Shown piece by piece: positions 26,529 to 34,858 of a stretch of DNA of 64,000 bases. Source of the stretch: Fictibacillus macauensis ZFHKF-1 (GTDB lineage: Bacteria > Bacillota > Bacilli > Bacillales > Fictibacillaceae); contig NZ_AKKV01000020.1 in assembly GCF_000269865.1 (NCBI RefSeq), positions 328,264 through 392,263 of the forward strand, written 5' to 3'. Position 1 is the first letter of the stretch. Every line of letters begins with the position of its first letter. Both the position numbers and the translations under genes were made by a program. The notes below the pieces were generated by a model that was not told the DNA's origin, did not search any database, and worked only from the letters and a program-made list of their open reading frames with translations.

Positions 26529-29252
26529 TTACGCTTTTGCCGCAGCAATTTTATTACGAAGTACCATTGGAAGAATTCCACCGTGACGGTAGTAGTCGAT
26601 TTCAACTTCACTATCGAAACGAGCGAGTACGTCGAATTCCTTCGTTGTACCATCTTCAGCAACAGCTGTTACTTTTACAAAATCACGTGGTTTTACCGTT
26701 TCATCTACAGCTACAGTAAAGGATTCTTTACCTGTTAAGCCGTGTGTTTCAGCGCTTTCGCCTTCTTTAAATTGAAGAGGAAGAACACCCATCAACACAA
26801 GGTTACTGCGGTGAATACGCTCAAAGCTTTCAGCAAGAACCGTTTGGATGCCGAGAAGGTTAGTTCCTTTCGCTGCCCAGTCACGTGAGCTTCCCATTCC
26901 GTAATCTTTACCTGCAATGACCATAAGACCTGTGCCTTGCTCTTTGTATTTCATCGCTGCATCATAGATGCTCATAGCTTTATCTTCAGGCCAGTATGTT
27001 GTCCAGCCGCCTTCAGTTCCTGGTGCGATTTGGTTACGAATACGGATATTTGCAAACGTACCACGCATCATAACTTCATGGTTACCACGACGAGAGCCGT
27101 AAGAATTAAACTCACGAGGTTCTACACCGTTGTCCATTAAGTACTTACCTGCTGGCGAATCTTTAGCAATTGCTCCCGCTGGTGAAATGTGGTCTGTTGT
27201 TACAGAATCACCAAACTTCGCAACAAGACGAAGATCTTTAAGCGGTGCAATTTCTTTTAACTCAGCAGATAAGTTCTCGAAGAACGGTGGGTTTTGAATG
27301 TACGTAGAATCATCATCAAAACCGTAAAGTTTGTCAGCGCTTGTTTTAAGAGCATTCCAACGAGCGTTCTCATCAAATACACTTTCATACTCTTTCTTGA
27401 ACAATTCTGGCGTAACTGCTAGACGCATTGCTTCTTTAATTTCGTCAGATGAAGGCCAAATATCGCTAAAGAATACATCTTTTCCATCTTGGTCTTTACC
27501 AAGAGATTCTTTTTGAAGATCAATATTCACATTTCCAGCAAGTGCATAAGCCACTACAAGCGGTGGAGATGCTAGGTAGTTCGCTTTAACTAGCGGGTGA
27601 ATACGTCCTTCAAAGTTACGGTTACCAGAAAGAACAGAAGTTACCGTTAAATCATTGTTTGCAATGCCTTCTTCTACTTCTGGAGCAAGTGGTCCTGAGT
27701 TACCAATACATGTCGTACAGCCATAACCAACAAGGTTAAAACCTAATTGATCAAGATATGGTGTAAGACCCGCTTTATCAAGGTACCCTGTAACAACTTT
27801 TGATCCTGGAGCAAGCGATGTTTTTACGTAAGCAGGAACGTTTAAGCCTTTTTCAACCGCTTTTTTCGCTACAAGACCCGCGCCAAGCATTACGTATGGA
27901 TTTGATGTATTTGTACAGCTTGTGATCGCCGCAATTGCAACCGCACCTGTTTTAACAAGAGAAGTTTCGCCATTCGCATGCTTCACTTCTGCTTCTTTGT
28001 TGATTTCTTTATCTGTTAAACCGAAACCAGCATTTCCTTGTGGAGAAACAAGCGCTGTATTGAATGCTTCTTTCATTTTTGAAAGAGGAATCAAGTCTTG
28101 CGGACGTTTCGGACCAGAAAGGTTGGATTCAATGTCATTTAATTTAATTTCTACAACGTCTGTGAAAATTGGGTCTTCTGAAGCTGGCGTGTAGAACATG
28201 CCATTTGCTTTGCAGTATTCTTCAACCACTTTCACTTGCTCTTCTGAGCGGCCTGTAAGACGTAAGTAGTTCAATGCTTCTTCGTCTACTGGGAAGAAAC
28301 CACATGTAGCGCCGTATTCTGGTGCCATGTTAGAAATCGTTGCACGGTCAGCAAGCGGCATTTCCGCAAGACCTGGTCCGAAGAATTCTACGAATTTCCC
28401 TACTACTTTTTTCTCACGAAGAACTTGTGTTACTTTCAAAGCAAGATCCGTAGCTGTTGTTCCATCAGGAAGTTCACCTGTTAGTTTTACACCAATAACT
28501 TCTGGCACTGGGAAGTAAGAAGGCTGACCAAGCATACCTGCTTCAGCTTCAATACCACCAACACCCCAGCCAAGTACACCGATTCCGTTAATCATCGTTG
28601 TATGAGAATCCGTACCAACGAGTGAATCTGGGAATGCTTCGAATTCACCATCTACTTCGTGCGTTTGCACTACAGATGCTAAATACTCAAGGTTTACTTG
28701 GTGAACGATACCTGTTGCTGGTGGAACGGCACGATAGTTATCAAAGGCAGATTGTGCCCAGCTTAATAATTTATAACGCTCTTCATTACGCGCAAACTCA
28801 AGATCCATGTTTACGTTTAAGGAATCAGCTGTACCGAATTTATCAACTTGTACAGAGTGGTCAACAACAAGATCAACCGGAATATCTGGATTGATTTGTG
28901 CTGGATCGCCACCCATGTCTTTCATTGCTTTACGAAGGGATGCAAGGTCTACAACCGCTGGTACCCCTGTAAAATCTTGTAGAATGACACGTGAAGGTTT
29001 AAATGGTACGTCTACGTTTTGTAGCTCATCCGTACCCCATTTAGCTAAATTTTCAATATGCTCTTTCGTGATTACGCGACCGTCATGTTGACGTAATACA
29101 GATTCAAGCAATACCTTTACTGAGTAAGGAAGTTTGGAAACTTGGCCTACCCCTGCTTCTTCAAGTGCATTTAAATTGTAGTAGTTGTACGTTTTTCCAT
29201 TGGCGTTAAAAGATGAACGCGCTTTAAAAATATCATGTTGTTGTTTCGTCAT
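26529..29252 (-). CDS. acnA: Aconitate hydratase
   Basis: 907 residues from the ATG at 29252 (AAGGAGGAGAG site); equivalent to B. subtilis CitB. It interconverts citrate and isocitrate in the TCA cycle and, without its 4Fe-4S cluster, can bind iron-responsive RNA. Cluster cysteines are in SCTNTSNP and [12 protein letters not shown]. The domain-4 segment [14 protein letters not shown] is intact. Upstream are a promoter and a CcpC-type operator. Neighbours sspN, sspO, sspP and yneK match the B. subtilis order. Confidence 0.97.
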   Translation of the reverse strand: MTKQQHDIFKARSSFNANGKTYNYYNLNALEEAGVGQVSKLPYSVKVLLESVLRQHDGRVITKEHIENLAKWGTDELQNVDVPFKPSRVILQDFTGVPAVVDLASLRKAMKDMGGDPAQINPDIPVDLVVDHSVQVDKFGTADSLNVNMDLEFARNEERYKLLSWAQSAFDNYRAVPPATGIVHQVNLEYLASVVQTHEVDGEFEAFPDSLVGTDSHTTMINGIGVLGWGVGGIEAEAGMLGQPSYFPVPEVIGVKLTGELPDGTTATDLALKVTQVLREKKVVGKFVEFFGPGLAEMPLADRATISNMAPEYGATCGFFPVDEEALNYLRLTGRSEEQVKVVEEYCKANGMFYTPASEDPIFTDVVEIKLNDIESNLSGPKRPQDLIPLSKMKEAFNTALVSPQGNAGFGLTDKEINKEAEVKHANGETSLVKTGAVAIAAITSCTNTSNPYVMLGAGLVAKKAVEKGLNVPAYVKTSLAPGSKVVTGYLDKAGLTPYLDQLGFNLVGYGCTTCIGNSGPLAPEVEEGIANNDLTVTSVLSGNRNFEGRIHPLVKANYLASPPLVVAYALAGNVNIDLQKESLGKDQDGKDVFFSDIWPSSDEIKEAMRLAVTPELFKKEYESVFDENARWNALKTSADKLYGFDDDSTYIQNPPFFENLSAELKEIAPLKDLRLVAKFGDSVTTDHISPAGAIAKDSPAGKYLMDNGVEPREFNSYGSRRGNHEVMMRGTFANIRIRNQIAPGTEGGWTTYWPEDKAMSIYDAAMKYKEQGTGLMVIAGKDYGMGSSRDWAAKGTNLLGIQTVLAESFERIHRSNLVLMGVLPLQFKEGESAETHGLTGKESFTVAVDETVKPRDFVKVTAVAEDGTTKEFDVLARFDSEVEIDYYRHGGILPMVLRNKIAAAKA

Positions 29253-29351
29253 AACTCCACTCTCCTCCTTAAAAACCATTGGTACATTTACACGGAGTAA
29301 TTGTCGAAAAAAAATTCTCTCTCTTTCGTTCTGCAATTTTCTCCCTTGTTT

Positions 29352-29380
29352 ATCATACGAAAGTGCTTACAGTAAGTAAA
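29352..29380 (-). promoter_or_regulatory. Vegetative promoter of acnA
   Basis: On the minus strand TTTACT (-35, 29375-29380) and TATGAT (-10, 29352-29357) are 17 bases apart. The predicted transcript has a leader of about 95 bases before the aconitase start. Confidence 0.65.
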
Positions 29381-29403
29381 GTACATATATGTTATGGCCA
29401 AGT

Positions 29404-29418
29404 ATAAGAAAAACTTAT
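29404..29418. promoter_or_regulatory. CcpC operator (ATAA-N7-TTAT)
   Basis: ATAAGAAAAACTTAT is a perfect ATAA-N7-TTAT dyad, the site bound by the LysR-type repressor CcpC at citB and citZ in B. subtilis. It is centred about 55-60 bases upstream of the predicted acnA transcription start, as at citB (about -66). Confidence 0.72.
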
Positions 29419-29501
29419 TGAAAATTCTTCTCATCCTTTTGCTTTTCTTTTCATATGCTAAATTGAAAAACAAAATCTTCGTTGCGAAGGAGGGACAATA
29501 C

Positions 29502-29693
29502 ATGGCCATACTGAAACATTTAGCCATGCTGTTAGCTGTGATTGGTACACTAAATTGGGGCGTTGTAGGTATTTTTGATTACAATGTTGTAAATGAATTG
29601 TTTGGCAGCAGCTCCATCACAGCCGAAATTATTTATATTCTTGTTGGATTAAGCGGTCTTTATCTACTGGCAAATTGGATCAAAGGCGATTGA
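29502..29693 (+). CDS. DUF378 family membrane protein
   Basis: 63 residues with two hydrophobic helices and the DUF378 signature (LNWGVVGIFDYNVVNELFG). ATG at 29502 after AAGGAGGGAC. Function unknown. A longer open frame from 29394 runs through the aconitase regulatory region and is not the real start. Confidence 0.82.
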   Translation: MAILKHLAMLLAVIGTLNWGVVGIFDYNVVNELFGSSSITAEIIYILVGLSGLYLLANWIKGD

Positions 29694-29702
29694 CTGAATT
29701 TT

Positions 29703-29743
29703 TAATGCGTGCACTCTTTTTTTGAGAGTGTACGCATTTTTTT
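29703..29743 (+). terminator. Terminator after the DUF378 gene
   Basis: Stem AATGCGTGCACTCT / AGAGTGTACGCATT followed by seven T, 10 bases after the stop codon. Confidence 0.85.
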
Positions 29744-29819
29744 ATAAAGCACTCCTTATATTGCCACCATGGTCTCGTTTACTTTCGTACACACTATAAA
29801 GGAAAGGCAGGTGACGAAT

Positions 29820-29984
29820 ATGCCAAAAGCAAAACACGTCATTTCGGGAATGAACGCTGCTAAATCACAAGGCGGCGGAGCAGGTTATAATACGGAATTT
29901 GGTAATGAAGCGTTGTTAGAAAAGAATGAGCCACTATCAGAAGAAGCTCGCCAAAATAATAAAAAACGTAAAAAACGACAGTAA
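29820..29984 (+). CDS. sspO: Small acid-soluble spore protein O
   Basis: 54 residues from the ATG at 29820 (GGCAGGTG site). The segments [19 protein letters not shown] and the C-terminal [13 protein letters not shown] match SspO of B. subtilis, a minor forespore-specific protein. It is followed 21 bases later by sspP, so the two form an operon, as in B. subtilis, upstream of and divergent from aconitase. Confidence 0.9.
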   Translation: MPKAKHVISGMNAAKSQGGGAGYNTEFGNEALLEKNEPLSEEARQNNKKRKKRQ

Positions 29985-30005
29985 TAATGGAAGGATGATT
30001 ACAAA

Positions 30006-30146
30006 ATGACTGAACATAATACAGCGAAAGATATTCGCAAAAACGCGCCAAAGGGAGAACATTCTGGACAACCTGAACCATTACAAGGTTCAAAAAAGGT
30101 GAAAAATCGTCAACATACGCGTCAAAAGCACGGCGGCCATCTTTAA
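30006..30146 (+). CDS. sspP: Small acid-soluble spore protein P
   Basis: 46 residues; the segments [20 protein letters not shown] and [10 protein letters not shown] are nearly the same as SspP of B. subtilis. GGAAGGATG site, ATG at 30006. Second gene of the sspO-sspP unit; a terminator follows. Confidence 0.9.
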   Translation: MTEHNTAKDIRKNAPKGEHSGQPEPLQGSKKVKNRQHTRQKHGGHL

Positions 30147-30151
30147 CGACC

Positions 30152-30179
30152 AAAGAGAGCTTCACTGCTCTCTTTTTTA
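30152..30179 (+). terminator. sspOP terminator
   Basis: AAAGAGAGC-TTCACT-GCTCTCTTT hairpin followed by T run, six bases after the sspP stop. Confidence 0.88.
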
Positions 30180-30301
30180 CTGTGAACGTTTTCTGTCAAA
30201 ATCCCCCAAGCTGCTTTAGCATCTCATTATTTCCCAACCGCCTTCTCACGTTGTATCCACGATTGCATATTTATACAAAGTAGCGTAATTGGATATTAAA
30301 G

Positions 30302-30320
30302 TTATCCACACTTATCCACA
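30302..30320. promoter_or_regulatory. Two perfect DnaA boxes in tandem
   Basis: TTATCCACA occurs twice in direct repeat (30302-30310 and 30312-30320) separated by one base. A weaker relative (TGTATCCAC) lies at 30252-30260. Two perfect nine-base boxes this close are unlikely by chance. This could be a DnaA-binding cluster of the sort that titrates DnaA in B. subtilis, or a DnaA-controlled promoter region for yneK. Confidence 0.7.
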
Positions 30321-30425
30321 TCTCTTTCTGTACTACTTCCTAATGAGCACTGTATGATACCATAAGCTGTTATACATAGAAAAAAAGACTGTACTAACTC
30401 GCGACAATTGTCGGTTATTGTATAG

Positions 30426-30455
30426 TTGATTTTCGACAGAGTTTCACGCTATAAT
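30426..30455 (+). promoter_or_regulatory. Promoter of yneK
   Basis: TTGATT (30426-30431) and TATAAT (30450-30455) with an 18-base spacer, about 50 bases before the yneK start codon. Confidence 0.6.
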
Positions 30456-30505
30456 TTACTATAAAGACAGAGATTGGAAACTTTTCAAGTATAGAGGTGG
30501 GCACG

Positions 30506-30934
30506 ATGTCTACGGGGTTTTTTCTTTTTATTTCGTTTTGGATGGTTTTTTTATTAGGAATGTTTGCGATCGGAGGCTACTTTATGTTTCGCAAGTTTCT
30601 AAAACGTTTACCAAAAGAAGACGGCAAATCCATTCTTGATTGGCAAGATCATTATATTGAGCAAACGCGCCATTTATGGAGTACCGAGCAAAAAGCGTTT
30701 TTAGAGGAACTCGTTTCACCGGTTCCAGAGTTATTTCGAGACGTCGCTCGCGAAAAAATTGCTGGCGTTATCGGTGAACTAGCACTAAAAGAACGCGCTC
30801 CACGCATGACACAAGATTTAATTGTGCGCGGTTATATCATCGCCACCCCGAAACGGGATCATCGTTGGCTCGTTAAAAAATTACATGAAAAAAAGGTAGA
30901 TTTATCACCTTACGAGCAATTGCTCGGTTCTTAA
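30506..30934 (+). CDS. yneK: YneK family protein (DUF2621)
   Basis: 142 residues from the ATG at 30506 (AGAGGTGGG site). One N-terminal membrane helix (about 3-25), then a soluble domain with LDWQDHYIEQTRHLWS and the C-terminal IIATPKRDHRWLVKKL, as in YneK. Its place close to ccdA/ccdC and citB agrees with B. subtilis. Function unknown. Confidence 0.85.
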   Translation: MSTGFFLFISFWMVFLLGMFAIGGYFMFRKFLKRLPKEDGKSILDWQDHYIEQTRHLWSTEQKAFLEELVSPVPELFRDVAREKIAGVIGELALKERAPRMTQDLIVRGYIIATPKRDHRWLVKKLHEKKVDLSPYEQLLGS

Positions 30935-31315
30935 AAAAATGGCATCGCTTACAAACGAGACCCTAAGTTGGTGTTCTAGGACAACGACTTAGGGTCTCAC
31001 TTGTTAACAAGTTAAAAATGGTATAATAAACTTTTGTTTTTTTTATGTGGACGAACCTTCTTTAGGAACTGATTGATAGCCATTCCTAGGTTGTCCAGAC
31101 ATTATTATTACTTAAACTGTTTCCTATTTAGAAGAGGGCACTTCTTTTACGATTACGTTTTTTTATAGCCTTTGTTTTATCTATTATCTTTTATTATGAA
31201 TTGACCGATCGTTAGATTCTCAGAAAGTAGCTTTGTTTAAGGAGAGCTAACTGTAATCACATAGCAGCTCAAGAAAGCAGCTTCCATACCAACGAATGAA
31301 CAACGAGTCGATGCG
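30935..31315. other. Intergenic stretch with a large palindrome
   Basis: About 380 bases without a gene. It starts with the near-perfect 42-bp palindrome listed separately, followed by ACTTGTTAACAAGT (a perfect 14-bp palindrome) and a TATAAT-like box. The rest is T-rich with no ribosome site or open frame. Confidence 0.55.
30957..30998. repeat. Near-perfect 42-bp palindrome
   Basis: Arms GAGACCCTAAGT / ACTTAGGGTCTC are perfect, and pairing continues inward with a few mismatches to a small loop. It is 22 bases after the yneK stop, so it could end that transcript, but no T run follows on the plus strand. Its near-symmetry is more like a mobile palindrome or binding site. Confidence 0.7.
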
Positions 31316-32215
31316 CTACACAGTGCGCGAAAATTCTTTCTGTATTTCTTTTAAAAATACTTCAGCTGCCGTTGAAAAAAGTTGATGCTTTTTCCAAACC
31401 AATTGTAGTCCAGATTCCAAACGAGGTTGCAACGGGCGAAAACAAAGGAAGCGATCGTCCGATGTATTTACAATTTTATCAAGGGTAATCGCATAACCAA
31501 TCCCCTCCTCCACCATTAAAGAAGCATTAAAGGCAAGGTTATAGGTCGTAACAATAGTTAGCTTATGAAAATCTTCGCCAAACCAAGCAGCAAAATCATT
31601 TTTTGAATATGTCTGCTGTACTGCTTGTCGTGAACAGATGAGTGGAAGTTCGAGCAGTTGACTCGCGTTAATTGTTTCATACTTAGCAAGAAAACTGTCT
31701 TTTCTCATGACTACTCCCCATACGTCTTTTGCCGGCACATCTAAGTAATTATATTTTGAGAGATCTGCTGGTTGAATGAGAATACCAAAATCAAGCAATC
31801 CTTTATCAAGTCGCTCCGTTATATCTTCTTCATTACCACTATACAAATGATAGCGAATGTTTGGATAACGACTCTGCACATCTTTTGCTACTTTGGCAAT
31901 TAGCTTCATCGCTTCCGTTTCCCCTCCACCTATGTATACATCGCCACTCATCATCTCTTCCATCGCTGTGAATTCATTTTCTAATTTATCAACCATCTTC
32001 AAAATTTCTTCTGCTCTCTTACGCAGAATCACTCCTTCCTCTGTCAAAGTAACACTATGACTGCTACGAATCAAAAGTTTTTTCCCTAATTCAAGTTCTA
32101 AGTCTTTTAACTGTCTCGATAAGGTGGGCTGTGTTATATGCAAAAAATCAGCTGCTTTCGTTATAGTCCCTTCTCTAGCAACTGTTAAAAAATAGCGCAA
32201 CACTCTCAGTTCCAT
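31316..32215 (-). CDS. LysR-type transcriptional regulator
   Basis: 299 residues, the family's standard length. N-terminal winged helix-turn-helix (MELRVLRYFLTVAREGTITK, then AADFLHITQPTLSRQLKDLE), then a substrate-binding domain. Divergent from the MFS gene across about 150 bases, an arrangement in which the LysR protein usually controls the neighbour and itself. ATG at 32215 with GGAGGAAC. Ligand unknown. Confidence 0.88.
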   Translation of the reverse strand: MELRVLRYFLTVAREGTITKAADFLHITQPTLSRQLKDLELELGKKLLIRSSHSVTLTEEGVILRKRAEEILKMVDKLENEFTAMEEMMSGDVYIGGGETEAMKLIAKVAKDVQSRYPNIRYHLYSGNEEDITERLDKGLLDFGILIQPADLSKYNYLDVPAKDVWGVVMRKDSFLAKYETINASQLLELPLICSRQAVQQTYSKNDFAAWFGEDFHKLTIVTTYNLAFNASLMVEEGIGYAITLDKIVNTSDDRFLCFRPLQPRLESGLQLVWKKHQLFSTAAEVFLKEIQKEFSRTV

Positions 32216-32363
32216 AGTGCCTGTTCCTCCAATCTATGTTTTTTAGTATAGTCATTTAAGAAATGCCTATCAAGCATAACAAGGTATAAGATATAAGTAT
32301 TTTCTATACAAAACAGAAACCTTTAAACTAGAGGCAACGTTTCGTAGAAAGAAGGTTATTTAA

Positions 32364-33521
32364 ATGAATAGTAACAATAAATTATTTCTTTTCGTATTAA
32401 CGTTAGGAGCATTTGGGATCATCAACACCGAAATGGGGGTTATCGGAATCCTCCCTTACATTGCGAATCATTTTCACACGAGCGTAGCAACAGCTGGATT
32501 GCTAGTTAGTATCTTCGCTTTAACAGTGGCAATTTCCGGACCTACCACGCCGTTGTTATTTTCTGGGATTAATCGCAAGAAAATAATGCTAATTGTACTT
32601 AGTATTTTCGTTGTAGGTAATCTCATCGCTCTCTTCACGACAAATTATAGCATCGCTCTGATCGCTCGCATTATACCAGCTTTAGTTCATCCACTCTATT
32701 TTTCATCTGCTTTTACACTGGCTGCGCATTCTGTTCAAAAAAAGGATGCTCCAAGAGCAGTTTCAAAAGTGTTTATTGGTGTATCAGCAGGTATGGTCCT
32801 CGGAGTACCAATTGCAAGTTTTCTCGCAAGTACCTTCTCGCTTCAAGTATCCATGTCCTTTTTCGCTCTTGTAAACATCATCGTTCTTATATGCACATGG
32901 GTGTTTTTTCCTTCCATGCCCGTTACGAAAAAGGCATCTTACAGTACACAGTTAAACATATTAAAAAAACCAATTGTTTGGCATTCTATTTTTGCTGTTG
33001 TTTTATTTAATGCTGCCATCTTTGGTGTGTATAGCTTTCTTGCGGAGTACCTTAAAAGTGTTACCCATATTTCTGGACAGTTGATTGGCTTCCTACTTTT
33101 TATATTTGGGGGAGCCAATATATTGGGAAACACCATTGCAGGAAGTATACTTATAAAATCACCCTTGAAAACAGTCATCATGTTTCCCTTTGCGTTAGGC
33201 TTCGTTTATATCCTTTTATTTTTAATTGGCTCCTTTACGTTGCCAATGGCAATCATCACTTTCATTTGGGGGATAGTCGCTGGAATCGGCACCAATATTA
33301 ATCAATACTGGATTTCATCTGCAGCGCCTGAAGCTCCTGATTTCGCTAATGGCTTATTTTTATCAGCAGTAAACTTAGGGACAACACTAGGCACCTTTGT
33401 TGGTGGTCTTTTTATTTCATCTCTAGGAACGCCATACATCGTGTTTGTCGGAATTTTATCGTTAGCCGTAAGCACACTTTTTATTACATTTAGAATGAAA
33501 CACCATCGCTTAGTAACGTGA
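32364..33521 (+). CDS. MFS exporter of the DHA1/AraJ-like type
   Basis: 385 residues with 12 predicted helices. The N-terminal NTEMGVIGILPYIANHFHTS and the SIFALTVAISGP segment are typical of the YdhP/AraJ/PbuE-like branch of small-molecule exporters. Paired with the divergent LysR gene, which probably regulates it. GAAGG site. This two-gene cassette is not part of the yneK-ccd order in B. subtilis and looks like an insertion. Confidence 0.82.
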   Translation: MNSNNKLFLFVLTLGAFGIINTEMGVIGILPYIANHFHTSVATAGLLVSIFALTVAISGPTTPLLFSGINRKKIMLIVLSIFVVGNLIALFTTNYSIALIARIIPALVHPLYFSSAFTLAAHSVQKKDAPRAVSKVFIGVSAGMVLGVPIASFLASTFSLQVSMSFFALVNIIVLICTWVFFPSMPVTKKASYSTQLNILKKPIVWHSIFAVVLFNAAIFGVYSFLAEYLKSVTHISGQLIGFLLFIFGGANILGNTIAGSILIKSPLKTVIMFPFALGFVYILLFLIGSFTLPMAIITFIWGIVAGIGTNINQYWISSAAPEAPDFANGLFLSAVNLGTTLGTFVGGLFISSLGTPYIVFVGILSLAVSTLFITFRMKHHRLVT

Positions 33522-33555
33522 TTTTATATATAGCTTGAACCCATGCCAGGCACAC

Positions 33556-33594
33556 CAAAAAAAGGTGACTTCCACACGAGGAAATCACCTTTTT
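33556..33594. terminator. Bidirectional terminator between the MFS gene and ccdC
   Basis: Stem AAAAGGTGACTTCC / GGAAATCACCTTTT (one G-U pair) with A/T runs on both sides, between two convergent genes. Confidence 0.82.
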
Positions 33595-33604
33595 AAACGC
33601 TTAT

Positions 33605-34063
33605 TTACGACGTTGCTTTTACTTTTTTAAATTTAAAATACATAGCAAAACGCCACGGTAAAATCATGCCAAACGCAACGATAAAAAAGAGACCACTCGT
33701 TTCCCCAACGGATATGTAGTGTCCAAAAAACTGCTTCATGCCCATTCGAATTAGAAAAAGAGCAATCAGGATGACAACAAAGCCTTTCGAACGTTTTAAG
33801 TAAATCGCTTCACCACGCTTTTCAAAATTACTCGTTTTAATTAAAAAAAGCGAGAAAACACAACCAACGAGAAATGCTTCTGCTGCTTCACTCCACGTCA
33901 CCCGAAATACCGGAAAAACAAACATTAAAAAGCCCGTTGCCATAAAAAAAGGCGGTAAAATTACTTTTTTAGCATCTACTGGTTTGCTCGTTGCTTTCAG
34001 GCGTACAAAAACGATAAAAACTGCCATTAACACCGCAAATACACTACTTACGATTAAAAACAA
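33605..34063 (-). CDS. ccdC: Cytochrome c biogenesis protein CcdC (DUF1453)
   Basis: 152 residues, with four to five predicted membrane helices. Starts at a TTG (34063) with an AAGGA site seven bases ahead. It follows the DUF1453 pattern (LPPFFMATGFLMFVFPVFR; LPWRFAMYFKF). In B. subtilis the unit is ccdA-ccdB(yneI)-ccdC(yneJ); here ccdA is only 28 bases upstream and ccdB is missing. CcdC is not strictly needed for cytochrome c synthesis in B. subtilis. Confidence 0.85.
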   Translation of the reverse strand: MFLIVSSVFAVLMAVFIVFVRLKATSKPVDAKKVILPPFFMATGFLMFVFPVFRVTWSEAAEAFLVGCVFSLFLIKTSNFEKRGEAIYLKRSKGFVVILIALFLIRMGMKQFFGHYISVGETSGLFFIVAFGMILPWRFAMYFKFKKVKATS

Positions 34064-34091
34064 TGGAACATCCTTCTTTCTTCACCATCAA

Positions 34092-34799
34092 TTAGAATCC
34101 TTGAAACCCACCAAAAACACGATTGACGAGATACGAGGTTACTTTTGTCATCCAATCAAAATATAAAATCACACCCATGCTCACCATAAGCACACCACCT
34201 GATTTCATAATTTGCACGTTAAATCGCTTAATATAACTTAGTTTATCTAAAAAGAAGCTTAAACATAGAAAAGGTACCGCAAATCCAAGTACATAAAAAA
34301 ACATATATAACATCCCTGCACCTGGATGAGTCACAGCTAGTGCGATCACTCCCGCAAGAATGGGACCTGTACAAGGTGTCCAACCGGCGGAAAAACCAAT
34401 GCCAATTAAAATAGAACCAAGGTATCCAGTAGGCCGGTTACGAAACGTTAATTTATGATCTTTCATAAGAAATGACGGCTTAAAGACACCTAAAATAATA
34501 AGACCAAACACGACGATAATAATCGCGCCGATTTGCCGTAATCCATCTTTAAATTGTACAAAGAACTGGCCAATAAAGGAAGAAGAAAGCCCTAACACGA
34601 TAAAGATTATCGAAAATCCTAACAGAAAACATGCGGTATGTATCATCGCTTGTCGTTTTAACATGCCTTTTTCCTCTTTTAAGTCACGTACTGAAATGCC
34701 AGTAATATACGACAAAAACGCAGGATATAGCGGTAAACAACAAGGCGATATAAAAGAAAGTAAACCTGCAGCAAATGCTAACCATATGTTTAAATCCAT
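34092..34799 (-). CDS. ccdA: Cytochrome c biogenesis protein CcdA (thiol-disulfide transporter)
   Basis: 235 residues, exactly the usual length, with six helices. The start at 34799 has AAAGGGGTGA. The redox-active cysteines are in FISPCCLPLYPAF (helix 1) and GWTPCTGPI (helix 4). It moves reducing equivalents across the membrane for cytochrome c haem attachment and spore synthesis. A longer frame upstream overlaps the ABC gene and is rejected. Confidence 0.93.
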   Translation of the reverse strand: MDLNIWLAFAAGLLSFISPCCLPLYPAFLSYITGISVRDLKEEKGMLKRQAMIHTACFLLGFSIIFIVLGLSSSFIGQFFVQFKDGLRQIGAIIIVVFGLIILGVFKPSFLMKDHKLTFRNRPTGYLGSILIGIGFSAGWTPCTGPILAGVIALAVTHPGAGMLYMFFYVLGFAVPFLCLSFFLDKLSYIKRFNVQIMKSGGVLMVSMGVILYFDWMTKVTSYLVNRVFGGFQGF

Positions 34800-34858
34800 C
34801 GAAGTCACCCCTTTTTTTCTACTTCTTCCTTTAAGTGTAATGAATTTCACGCAAGGTT

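Noticed and set aside
27922..29091. Several plus-strand frames within aconitase
   Set aside because: All are antisense to a clearly conserved gene and have no initiation signals.
29760..29815. Possible sigma-G promoter upstream of sspO (CACACTA as -10)
   Set aside because: The -35 element is not recognisable at the right distance, so it is not listed as a feature.
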